NCBI RefSeq assembly: GCF_963576615.1
Contig: NC_088711.1
Coordinates: forward strand, 21,360,182 to 21,424,181
From: Watersipora subatra
Taxonomy: Eukaryota; Bryozoa; Gymnolaemata; Cheilostomatida; Watersiporidae
Direction: 5' to 3'
Length of the DNA stretch: 64,000 nucleotides
Under the pieces are notes generated by a model, which was not told the DNA's origin, did not search any database, and worked only from the letters and a program-made list of their open reading frames with translations. Position 1 is the stretch's first letter, and each line of letters opens with the position of its first letter. Positions 1-13,500 of this stretch are shown piece by piece. A program made the position numbers and the translations under genes.

Positions 1-3000
1 ATTGGGGTCGCAACAAGGGTCAACCTTCTCGCAGTTCTACAACACACAGGTTAGCTACAACACATAGTTTCAAAGTGACCACTATACTGCACTTAACGCA
101 ATATGATCATATAAAGTGATTTACTTTGAACAGCCTACAGTAAGAGTGTTTCCATGTATGGCGTTTCTGTGCAAATTTTATTTCTATTTAAAATCAAATG
201 CTGTGTTGCAGTGAGTATTAAAATATGCTCATATTTCACATTAGTAAGTTCTAGTGGTTGCGCTATTACGGACTTGTATCTGGGTAAATGAGTGTCGGGT
301 TGTCATAGCGACCAGTTGCTAGTTACGATATCGTGTGGTAATGACTGATTGTTCTCTAAATTTGCAAAGTTCTCTAGACAATGTATATGGAAATTACTCA
401 TTAAACCGTAAGTAAAAATGACGAGGCTACCGGCGAAATGGAAGGTAAGATGTCATGCAAAGACTAAAACGCTAATTGAAAAGGTTTAGTGAGACGGCAG
501 AACTAATTTACCAGATGAATCAAAGAGTTCACAGTTGCATTTCTATCGTGCTTTTTATCTTGAAAGCTTCAAAAAGGTCCTTGCAAGTGGAACTTCTAGA
601 ATAAAATATCCTAAACAACCGTTAAAAGTCTATAATTGTATTACAGACCTCCGATAGTAAGACCTCCAATAGTGTGCAAATAATCTGTCAGGCCTGAGTA
701 ATACATATGAAACGTGTCTCATGATGGCCATCATAGATTAATAGCACTTTTAATTTGAAAACCTATTAGTGATTAAAATTAGAATTTTAAAAGTATAATA
801 ATTGTTTATTTAGCAAATTATTTCTTGTTGATAAATGGAAAGCTAAATTAAGACCATAGAAGCATGCGGCAGCAATAAATAATATTTACTTATTGCGCTA
901 ATGAATAAGATTTTGTAGTGCAATCACAAAATCTTCAACTCTTTCACTTTGAAATTGTTTGCCTTCCAGGAAACATTCATGGTATCGCATACATCTACAT
1001 GACCGATGAAGCCAAGCTTGTCATCAGAAATTAAGTTACTAAACACAATAAAAAGCGAAGAATGGGGACTAACCGCTGCTGGTCCGCAGTCACACTGTTC
1101 CCCCCGTTCTACGAAGCCGTTGCCACAGAACTGTGGGAATGGGTTGAGAGCTGGTTCGTCTAACAGGCAGGCTCCTAATCCGACTTGCGTCAGCATTTCC
1201 AAGCGAGATCGGCTGCAACTTGAAAACTTTGTGGGAGAATTGCTGCTTCTGCAAGACATAAGATATATCAGGCAACAGCAGTTTAACGCGGTACTTTGTG
1301 ATTTATAGTTTGGTAATTGTACATTTCCTGTAGCCTAACCATTCACTGTCAACATTCTAACAAAGGATCTGATTGCCCTTGACAACCAAAATTTCAAAAC
1401 ACGTTGCAAGGAGCTAGTAACCAATGGCAATTGTATGCTATCAACAAGACTGATTTTAATTTCACAGTCTTGTCATCCATACACCTTCACATACTCACAT
1501 GCTACGATCCATGATGCATCCAAAGTTCTTATCTTCACATTCACAGTCTACAAAAAATGTGTGACTTACACAATAGTTGAACTGTTTAAAAGTGACAGCT
1601 GGTAGTTTTTGAATGGTAGTGCCTATTGCTCTCCCTGATCAGGACATTACTTTTGTTACACATCAGCCCGACACATATTAACATTCATGAAAAGAATTGC
1701 TAAATTAATGGCTTTGTAAATGAAAGCTAGGTTGAAAATTTCTGCAATATGTACCAAAGTTTAATTTCTCGAAAATCTAAAGTTGGTTTGTTAAAACAAG
1801 CAATTATGAAAGAAAGAGTGGGTCAGAAAATACCTAAAGTTCTTATTTATAAGAATTATTTCATTACGCTACTATATTTGATATATTTAATATAGTTGAA
1901 TCGGTGTGATGTCATTCAATTTGACAGTTACCCTAGGACACTTATATTTCGCTAGTATTTAGTTTCGTGAGTAGCACACAGAGTAAAATTTCACTGCAAC
2001 TTAATTTCGCAGCTCTGATGAGTATGAAAATATAGCGATGTGAAAATAAATGCAGTGGAACAAACATAATTAGATTCTTCAGGTTCAGTTCACCAATAAG
2101 GAAAAAATTTCAATTTGGGACTAGTTTGTAATTGTGAACCGCAGGTAGAATGGTGTGGGTGAGATCGATAATGCAATTTGATCGCTTGCTGCCATTTGCT
2201 TCTTTGACTATCAATGAATTAAGCTATTCAATTTCGCGTTTTCGCTCGTTCGTTATGATAGTTTAGTTTCGCACATGAAATTTTCGCGAGAGATGACTTC
2301 GCGAAAACGTGAAAGTTAGATGAGGCAAATAAATAAGTGTCCGAGGGTAGTCTGAGGACTACTATTGTTGCTGATAGAGTGGTGTGAGCAGAATAAGCTG
2401 AATGAATCTACAGATATCAGACATTTAGAAGTAGAAAAGATTTTCGGTGATGGTTACATCTGCTGCCACGTTAAAATCTTGGTGGCAGCAGAAGTGTGAA
2501 ACACAAGCAATATTAAGTTTACCTGGTGTGTCATGGAGTAAGCCAATAGAATGGCCAATCATATGAGACATAACACTGGCCAAGTGTCTGGAGTTGTCCC
2601 GCGACTGACTTGAAACGACGGATATGCCTCGTCCCGTACATATCGAATCTGGTATAGCGATCCCAGTTGAATTCTCCTCAAATAACTGACCCCTAGAATA
2701 GTCCATAGAGATTAGTAAACACTTAGGAATTTATGTCTCGCAGCTATAAATACCGAGCTGGTAGTAGGTCCCTCCCAGAGCACCACAACACAAGCCCCTC
2801 GTGTGGTTTTAACCACCCATTTATCTTATTTGTCTAATGTAATGCCTGTTCAAACCTTTAAAATCTAGCTTCCCTCATAAACCAAGCCTATAACAATATA
2901 CTTAATATACGCATATAAAATGTAATATGTTTAATAGACATCAAGTTCAAGTGCTTGACATAAACTCAATCAAGCCAATAAGATTTAACTGCGCGTGGGT

Positions 3001-6000
3001 ACAAGACACTAGGATACAGTACAGGATAGATAGCATCTAGAATGTATCGGTGAACCGTGTCACGCGACTACAGTAGAGACGAGTAATAAATGGTGCGTCT
3101 ATTAAAAGCGATCAAGGGCACCAAGCTGATCATTTTCATGTAGGGGGACATAATTATTCTGCGCTAGCGTAACATATCATTCAAACATATCCAAGGCTTT
3201 TTGGAAAACAACTAAAATTTGATTATAATTCTGAAAATATTACTATTTGTTTTAATAAAAAGAATCACTTTGTATGGTAAAGCCTGTTTCACACTACATG
3301 CCATTCAAATTGTATCTCTTCCTTTGAAAAGTTATCTTCCCATAGCCATGTTTAGGGTGTAGTTTATGGCTGTTTAATTAATAATCTAGACTATGCCTGT
3401 AGGTTTAAAGCAAAATTCATATGTTTGAGGATCATTGCGACTTATTTTTACAACTAACATTTTTGTTAACATTAACAAGTTAACAAAAATGTTAACATGT
3501 TAATCATCCACCATCTATACATGTACCTTGTATAGATGGTGAGTGCAGCTTTGGTAGTAAAATACAGACAGCTCCAGGAACAATATTGTTACATAGGTGT
3601 ACTCAGCTGTTAGATTTAATGGCAGGAAACGTTTTCATGTGGACTTGTGACATCTACATAAATATCAAACCTGTTACACTGTTTACATAGCCTGCTAGAT
3701 TATAAAATGTAAAACAGATGAAATTGCTAACATATCGGTAACTGTTAACTGTAACTATTATTAACACATAATATAAACTACTTAGAATGTTTAACACACA
3801 TTTCAATAAAGCGAATACAATATAACTTTGCTCAGAGAGTTGCTGGTAGCATGCTGTCAATGTTTATTCTGGCTACATACCACATAGGGTAGAAGATCTT
3901 GACCGAACCAAATATTCTCATTTGCAACACAAAACAGACCCCTGTTCTCTGTCTATGCTGCCTTAAGTGATGCCCAGTGTGGACCAAATTTAAGAATTTT
4001 ACCCGGTGTGCAATGCAGCCCGAACTAGAGCATCTGCAAGGTGTATCACTTACGTAATGAGGTGCACAAGGTCGTACTGAACGTCATTAAGATTTGACTC
4101 TGTGTAGACGAGAAAGTTCTGCAAAGTCTCCTTCTCATTGCGAGAGATAACAGATTTATCAGCTGTCCAGAACTCGGTATTAACCAGACCAACTCTTATG
4201 CTGAGGCTTTGATAGAACTGAAGAAGAAAAGTAAGGAACCGTATCATTTAGTTTCAATCCTTGTGAGGTCTTCCATACACAGGTGTGCGTTTAGTAAAGT
4301 CTATACATTTTGTGAAAACAGCTATGGTACAGGCACTTTATTTGTAATTCAGAGATCCAGCTCAGATGAATGACATATTGTCAGTGCTATGTAACCAAAC
4401 AATTAGCTAAGAGAGCTGAAGGTTTAATACATTTAGAAATGTAGAACTTTGTTTAGAATAAAAACAAATCCTAACATAAGATGAAGATAGAATTGTGTAT
4501 TATTATTATTACTAGTACCCTAGCAGTCCGGTGTCCATGAGAGATCGTGAGATAATAATAACTGCACAACTATTTCCAAATGCATTAAAGTGATTGATTG
4601 GTTCAGATGGTAGAGTACAAAGCTATGAAACTGAAAGTCATAAGTTCGAGTCCTGATGAAAGGAATTCTTTTTCCTAACGCTCCGAGTCTGACTTTAGAC
4701 GGACGTGACTATTATTATAGTAAATATTAGGACTGTTATTGCTATGGAGTCATTTATCAACAAGGCTGACAAACTATGCGATTGATGTGCGCTATTAACA
4801 TACCCCTTTCTAATATCAGAGGTTTCTTTTTCTTGAACAAAATAGCGAATCTAATAATATAACGATACTATATAATTATAGAAACAAATTTCCACTGGAG
4901 CCATCAAAAGTTTGCCAGTTATAAACACGCGCCTGTCGGCCGAGAGAGAGATTTTCAGTATACTTGAATTGGCAGCGAGTAATAAATGATCCCTGGCCCG
5001 GCAATGATGAATACATGATTATCCAGCCTCTTACAAACAACAAGGATTCACAAACGCTGACAGCTCTTTACATCAGTTTCGCTTCTGGTTAGAAGTTGAA
5101 CAATTACAAACTTCCAGTATCTGTAGAGCAGGCCATTAAAATTCATCTAGGTTGGATTATGATCGTTTGTGGCATTGCAAAATTAATTACAAACCAGACT
5201 ACTGTACCTGAAAAAATGTTGCTAAATACCATTTCATACCAACACTTACCATGTCTATTATGTTGGTATATCTATTCAACTTTATAACATTTCATACCAT
5301 AACTTACCATGTCTATTATGTTGGTAACTTGTAAGACAAACTTGAGCATCTCATCCTCACTGTTGCCAAATATCTCGTACTGAAATCAGCAGTTTATAAC
5401 ATAATGAAAGCTCAAATGCAAAAAGGTTTATTTTCAGCTCCTGAGTTATTACAAAAGCAAAAACTTTGCTTGCATTTGGTAATACAATAATGTTAACAAC
5501 ACAATGATTACAGCGAAATAAATATTTCTTGGCATAACGATATGGGCTCTACTCAGAGTCAACTTAAACATAGTCAGCACCATTGGCAGCGTTCCAGTTG
5601 CAGAAGAAAAGCTACAACTATGAATAGGTTAGAGTTAATAAAAAGTAAATAGCAAGGATTATTAATATCTGTTGTCGCTAGATATGATTGCCTATTATAG
5701 GAGAAGACATTTACTAATTAGAATAATAATGAAAAGGGAATAGGTCAAGTAACTGGCCTTTATCACTCATTCATAGCTTACCAGTGCTGTATCAACCACA
5801 ACAGCCAGCGCCAGGTACTTGGTTTCTGCGCTCCTTCTCATCTGATAAGAGAACAAACAGCCCGCATCAATCACGGATCTAACGCAAACAGAAATGGCAA
5901 AAGGGCATTATAGATTTAATAATTATAGGCAGTCTAAAGGCATAGGCAAGCGCATTAGCGAAGGTTTAATGACCAGTAACTACTGTCAATGTCTTCCCTG

Positions 6001-9000
6001 TCCATCCTTCGCAACAGTACAGTTCTTCAGCATTCGCATAGACAATTTAAACATGCGTTGAACATGCACGGGTATTTTAAACAAAAACTTGCAAAATAAA
6101 CTGAGCTCAGCTTACATACATGCAGTTATGACGGGACATCACAGAGATGCACGAACACGGACAAACTTGGTGAATAACACCGGGTTGGTTCCACTGCTAA
6201 CAGATCAGCAGACATTTCAAGTAGCATATTGTAAAGTTAGATGGATTGTTCTCTTGACTCAGGACTAGTTTCTGTAGAAAGACTGATTAATTTGAGGTTA
6301 TACCGGTTTAGACACGACTTTGAGCAGGATATGCGTCTTACGGAAGGATAGGAAGGTATGGGAAGAGCTAATCAATTACCGGGCATGAACTAATTCCCAA
6401 GCTAATATTTCCAGAGTGCAGTCGCATCAACCAGTATTCTTATTTGAGATATTGTTGTTTTTTCTCAACAAACGTGAGAAAATAACTGATTTGAAGGTCA
6501 AATCGATTTTTGCATTTAAATTAGGAATGCAAGCGGTATAGTTCCAGTCTTTGGTAATGAAAATAAGAACAAAGACAACTTTGGTTGTTCGGAGTAATCT
6601 CCTAACGTAACCATTTATAACCATTCAGCATGACTGCGCACTAACGGCGTGCAGGTCAATGGCAAACACACAGTTTTGTGTTAAAGTTATGTAGACGATT
6701 ACGTACTTGGCTAACAAAAAAATCTTAATTAAATTTTTTTATAAAATTTTGTTTAAGATGGCTTATTATTCATCCCAAAAATAATCTCAGCATAATGTTA
6801 TTTTCTTCAAATATGGCAAATTTTTGGAGCGTGTCGCTAAGGAATTTAAGAATATCGAGCGCTATTTTCTATCATACAAACAATATTATATATTGCAATT
6901 TTTTGGTAAAAAATCGGGTAAATTTGGTAAACATTTTTTCCATGTTCAACAAACATGTCCCAATATTACAAACCTGCACATGCAGAATCTATATTTACAC
7001 ACTCATTCTGTGACACATTTAGAATGACCTGATGTGCTGAAATATATGCATTCTATTTGTGCAGCAAAATGTTATGCAAAGTTGCCGCTGAGACACGCCA
7101 CCCCGACTCAGCGAAATGCTTACATCCCTAGCAAGGAGTAGAAATGATAGCAGAAGATGCAATTCCTTACCTCGGAGCTTGGCTTCTCATCCTATTTGGG
7201 CAAATAATATTAATTGGAACTGACACATCATATCGTGTGACAATCGAACTAAGGTACTTGATATATACTTGGCTCTCAGAATATATATACTGATCACTCC
7301 GGACAGCGAGTTATATCTATTGCCGTGAAGATGCTAAAGAGTCACTTTGAGTGCTGCCATAGTCGATGCATAAATTCCACAAAAAAGATGTTCAACTCAC
7401 TCTGTGACGAACTGTTGGGTGTTTGTGCAGTTGCTCAACATAGGCAGTTTGGTGGAGCTTTTCAAAGGATGTCCACTGACCACTCTGGTTTCCGCAAGGC
7501 CTGTCTTTAGCTGGGGCCAATTTATAGATAAGGTGAGGGCGACAGCGCTGCATCAAATCATGGATAAAATAATTCCATAAGACTCAATTAGAGATAGGAA
7601 AGCTCTATAGAATCTAGAACAATACTCGATGAGTGCCCGAATGCCATAGAATTGAAACAATAGCCATAGCTAGCTGCCCATTTAAGTCAAGGATAAAGGC
7701 TCCATTATGGCTACTCAAAGCAGGAGGGGCAAACACTCATATGAGATGTAGGCAAGTACTTGATTAACTAGCGTATACAAACCATTCCTTCATGACTGTC
7801 CTTGTATGGGTAGATGGCATAGGGCTCACCCTCTATCTCAATCACACCCCTGCATAACAAGAACAGCAACTGTTAGAGCTGTCATGTTAAAACTGTCTGG
7901 TTAGGGCAATTTTCACCTACATGTAACATGAAAATAAAAGAACCCCTATTTATTAAGTGGTGTTTCTTTTGTTTGCAGATTGGAATTGCTTTAAAAGCTG
8001 TGTTTGTGTTTTCTGATGTAAACCTACCTATTGAATGTTTGTTTAGGGGTATAGTTTAGGAGTTTTACAAGTTCAGGAATATATCGTGTTCAGACTCAAT
8101 TAATCACATTTAAATCGTGATTCTTCTCTTTGTATACTTGCTATACAGTTTACTTGCTATACAGTCTACTTGCTATATGGTGTACTTGCTATATGATGTA
8201 CTTGCTATACAATGTACTTGCTATACAGTGTACTTGCTATATGGTGTACTTGCTATATGGTGTACTTGCTATACGGTGTACTTGCTATATGGTGTACTTG
8301 CTATACGGTGTACTTGCTATACAGTGTACTTGCTATACAGTGTACTTGCTATACAGTGTACTTGCTATATGGTGTACTTGCTATATGGTGTACTTGCTAT
8401 ACAATGCACTTGCTATACAGTGTACTTGCTATATGGTGTACTTGCTATATGGTGTACTTGCTATACGGTGTACTTGCTATACAGTGTACTTGCTATACAG
8501 TGTACTTGCTATATAGTGTACTTGCTATATGGTGTACTTGCTATATGGTGTACTTGCTATACAATGTACTTGCTACACGGTGTACTTGCTATACAATGTA
8601 CTGGCTATACAGTTGACTTGCTATACAGTGTGCTTGCTATATGGTGTACTTGCTATACAATGTACTTGCTATACGATGTACTTGCTATACGATGTACTGG
8701 CTATACGATGTACTTGCTATACAGTGTACTTGCTATATGGTGTACTTGCTATACAATGTACTTGCTATACGTACATTGTATAGCAAGTACATTGTGTAGC
8801 ATATGTACATTGTATAGCAGGTACATTGTGTACTTGCTACACAATGTACCTGCTATACAGTTGACTTGCTATATAGTGTACTTGCTATACAGTGTACTTG
8901 CTATACAATGTACTTGCTATACGGTGTACTTGCTATACGGTGTACTGGCTACACAATGTACTTGCTATACAGTTGACTTGCTATATAGTGTACTTGCTAT

Positions 9001-10517
9001 ACAGTGTACTTGCTATACAATGCACTTGCTACACAATGTACTTACTATACAGTGTACTTGCTATACAGTGTACTTGCTACACAATGTACTTGCTACACAA
9101 TGTACTTGCTATACAGTGTGCTCGAACAACGTAAATAAAGGTTAATCCAAAGCTTTGTGTGTTGCTTTAGGTTTAAAAAATTATATTCAACTAAGTTCAC
9201 AATGTAAAGGCAAGTTGTAGCATTCTATGAATAACAGAAAACTGTACAGTTAGATTTGAATGACAATCAAAATGCTAGACTAGATAAATGTATATCTAGC
9301 AAATACATAGATAGATGTATATCTATCTATAAATGTAGATAGATATTAACTTCACTTACACCAGTCGATGCCTTTTATAACAAATTAGACCATACGAGAC
9401 AAACAACAACAGTAAAGTACAGTGGACGATTTTAATTCGTTCCAGTATTGGCATCGAAAGGCGAAAATGTCGTATAGAGGGATATAGAAACCCATAGTAA
9501 CTATCTAATGCAAACACTCCTAGTAAAAACCATCAAAATTTTATATACACGCTGTACATATTAAAAGTTAGTTAATAATATGTTAGCCTTAGTAACTATA
9601 GTTACCATTCAATGGTTATGATCTGCAATAAAATTTAACATTACAATGTACTACGTGCAGTACATACCGTAGGGAGTTCTTACTTTCGAGGCAGACTCAT
9701 AAGTTTTAGTATGTATTTTACTAAACTTCAACTTTGTCATGGGTAAAATTTTATCACTTATCTGTTTTCGGTTTCATTTTGACTATAATTTAGAACGAAT
9801 AACGCTGAAATGGAGAGCGAGCATCGTATCTTTTTCAGGCATTGTGGGAGGGATTTTGGTGAATAGCATATGCGTATTTTCGTTATTTCGTCAGAATCAG
9901 TACACCGACTGCCAAATTTTAACTTTGAGAACATTGTTTGTTAATATTGCATGGCTGAAAAAGTCAAAAATATTTTGTACTCGAAAGAGGAGCATGAAAA
10001 AACATTGGGTTCTATCACGAAAAGGATATAGAGTATATGGTAAAAGTGATGGTTGCGATAAGCACTGCTTAGCCTTGTGATTGCGAATGCACTTGTTAGC
10101 AAAATTTTGATTTGAATGTTGCGAGTTCAAATCCGGTATGAAAGTGATTTTTCATTGTTAAAACTCTATCGCTATAACTAGACAGACAGACGACAGACAA
10201 AAATGGAGATTTATATATATATATATATATACATATATATACACATATGCTATTCACCAAAATCCCTCCCACAATGCCTGAAAAAGATACGATGCTCGCT
10301 CTCCATTTCAGCGTTATTCGGTCTAAATTATAGTCAAAATGAAACCGAAAACAGATAAGTGATAAAATTTTATCGAATGACAAAGTTGAAGTTTAGTAAA
10401 ATACATACTAAAACTTATGAGTCTGCCTCGAAAGTAAGAACTCCCTACGGTACGTACTGCACGTAGTACATTGTAATGTTACATTTTATTGCAGATCATA
10501 ACCATTGAATGCACCAA

Positions 10518-10579
<62 letters not shown>

Positions 10580-13500
10580 TTGGTAAGGTGTAGTTGTCTG
10601 GTATAAGGTATAGTGGGCTTTTTTGGTGAAGTTGGGATGTAATAAATGAATGGTCCTATCTCAAATGGCAAATTGGAGATACAATTTGAGTGTTTAAAAC
10701 AGTGAATATCTAAAAACATAAAACTTACAAAAAAAACTTTGACATTATAAAATGCCACTTTTTATGTTTTACCAACTGTTACATCATATGATAGACACTC
10801 CGAGCAAAAAATATATTTAATTCAGACAATTTATTGACACTCTTTGGTAAGAAAATGAGATGAGGGCTGATGAGCGTACCTTACTGGTCAACTTACTGAC
10901 GGAGTTACTATCAAACATGATAAGAAATGGCACTCAAAGCAATTAATAGAGAGATAAACAAAGCTATACTATTACTAAAGCCTATAGAGACTCGCGTCAT
11001 CCTTTATTTATCAGCAGTGTACGCTCAGGAATATCGCTATGTTTCACGTCGACCTGGTTCACTCAGTGCACTAGTTAAACTTAGTTTGATAAGGATGGGA
11101 AGCTCATTCATCCCAGCAAGTCATCAAAGCTGTCAGCTGGAGACTAGGGGCAATAAGCAGAAACCCTTCCAGGACCAAATGAGCAGAGAAAGCTAACTAA
11201 AAGGCCATTAGACATGTTTTCCCTGTCTTAAAAACAGCGATTAGGCAGCCTATTTTCGACTGAGAAATACCAAAGAGGAAATTAGTGTTGAGAAGGAGGC
11301 GCTACTACGACTGTGAGGATGAGATCAAACTGTTCTGCTAAGGTCTCTCTTTCTATCCGTATCATCAGAGAAACTTATCAAAGGCAAATATTTGATCTAT
11401 AATGCAAGACTAGCCATGAAAGGGACATTATACTGATATAATTCTGTTTAAAATAACTGCATTGGATTACAAACAGTAAATATGAGAGTGTGTCAGGGCG
11501 TATCGATCCATCGAAGCGTGTTCGTGTTCAAAGAGAATTTACATATAAACGCTAGACGTCTGATGAGCTCACAAACTGAGGCTGTACTTTAAGAGAAGGG
11601 ATTAGATCAGTGTGTATTCGAGTTACGTAGGTCTGTACCTGTACTCAACCCGCTGTCTGCGTTACACAAAAGACAGCGTTCTAGGCAGCCAAGCGTTTAT
11701 TTATTTAACATACACAGTCTAAATAATAACAGTCTAACTTCGTCTTGCAGGAGTGTGAATTAGACCAGCTTGAGTATAAAAGAAGCAACCTCGATTGGCA
11801 AATATTTCTTCCTCTAAAAACTGTTTACTTGCAAAATATTAATAATTACTGCGAAATTGAATATTTTATGAGCTGTTGTTTCTTGTGTACTCTTCAGAGC
11901 AGCCAGTCTTTCCCTGCAAGCCGCGTGACCAGTTTTATAAACTATATCAAGTGTAAGGGTGTGTATTAAGGTCGGTAAGTTCACAGGCCTATTCAGAGTC
12001 ATGCCTTGTGAGTAACAGTTTTGATGCACTTGAAACTTTATCAAATCTCCTAATAATAGGTATATATAATTAACTTTTTTTACAGTTTGAGCAGTATTCT
12101 AACAGCAATGGATTGACTGAAGAGCACAAGGCCATTTTAATAATAATATATTCACTGCTTACGGCTCACATGAATTCTAAAACATCCCAGTTCACTTTCC
12201 AACCCCTGCGGATCAACCTTCGACTATTACGAGTATTATTTCTTGTTTATTAGATTGCAGGCTACGATAAACCTCTAATAAATATTTTAAATATAACAGA
12301 AAGTTTGAAAGTTCTGTTTGTTTATTTATAGTTGTACCTATTGATCCTATTTATTACCTTCAATAACAAAGAGCTAATGCTATGAATCAAGGCTACATAA
12401 TTGAACACCTTGATGTTCTCATCACAATGTGTAGTACGGAATCGGAATCGCTATTTTTATAACACCCCATTATTAAACATTAATAATCATTAAGTATTAA
12501 ACAGCGATGTTAATGCATATGCCAAAGGATATTCTCAAGTATTCTCAATAATCCTTTCCATTTTATAATATAGTTTACAATTTTACGAGTTTCATGCTAA
12601 TAAATTAATTCTAAATACAAGAATATAATTTCCCCCAAACTCTTAATTGTGCAAAATGCATGTATACTTAATGTCAACCAAGTTAACCAATACGTAAGCA
12701 TTACAAAAGCTATTTAAGGAAAAAGCAACGCACCGGACATGCCGTTGCTACCAAAGCCCATGCTAAACACACCAGTGTTCTTGTCAGAGAGCAACATGGA
12801 TTCTGTAGCCAACACTGAGTTTTGGCTCCAGAATCCATCTCGTAAAAGCTCTGGGAGAACGAACTAAATAAAGGCCTTTTTTGTGTTTTTATATACTGAA
12901 ACTTCTCAAACTGACAAATAGCTCAAGTCCTACTGTGCTACAAGTCCTACTACAAATGACAAAGTCCTACTGTCAAACTAACATAGCCTTAGTTCTAAGA
13001 AGCGTGGTAAGATAGCCTACCTCAGGCCATCACAAGTGGAAAGAGAGATAAGATTCTCCTTGAGGGTGTGATTTCGTTTGGAGCAGTAGCCCTGATAGTA
13101 ACAGTCATCTGCCTGTAAGAAGAAAGCGAGGAGAGTGAAGTGACCTACCAGTGATAGCTTCTACTGGTATCAGTGCACCGACAGCACTCATGGATAACGA
13201 CAGCACTCATGGATAACGGCAGCACTCATGGATAATGCAGATAAGGCAGCACACAATGCCATTATACAGAGCATATACAGTAATTCCTACTGGAGTCTAT
13301 CTACAACGCAAAGTTGGGTCTTATACCAAATAGTAAAATCTTCAACTCTGAAAGTGACTGAGTGAAGTTAATACTGGTAACAAGATATGAAAAGTTACTG
13401 AAAAGTAACCAATTGACAACGTTAACTTGTCAGTGGCAAGCGTTATGCCGCACGATCACAATATGTGATGCCGCACGATCACAATATGTGATGCCACATG

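Noticed and set aside
8117-9145. Overlapping 342-, 134- and 128-codon frames
   Set aside because: All are the 15-base minisatellite read in three frames.
9739-10383. Two similar peptides on opposite strands as a gene pair
   Set aside because: They are the two arms of one inverted repeat.
10927-11196. 89-codon plus-strand frame
   Set aside because: No recognisable family or context; within an ADAM intron.
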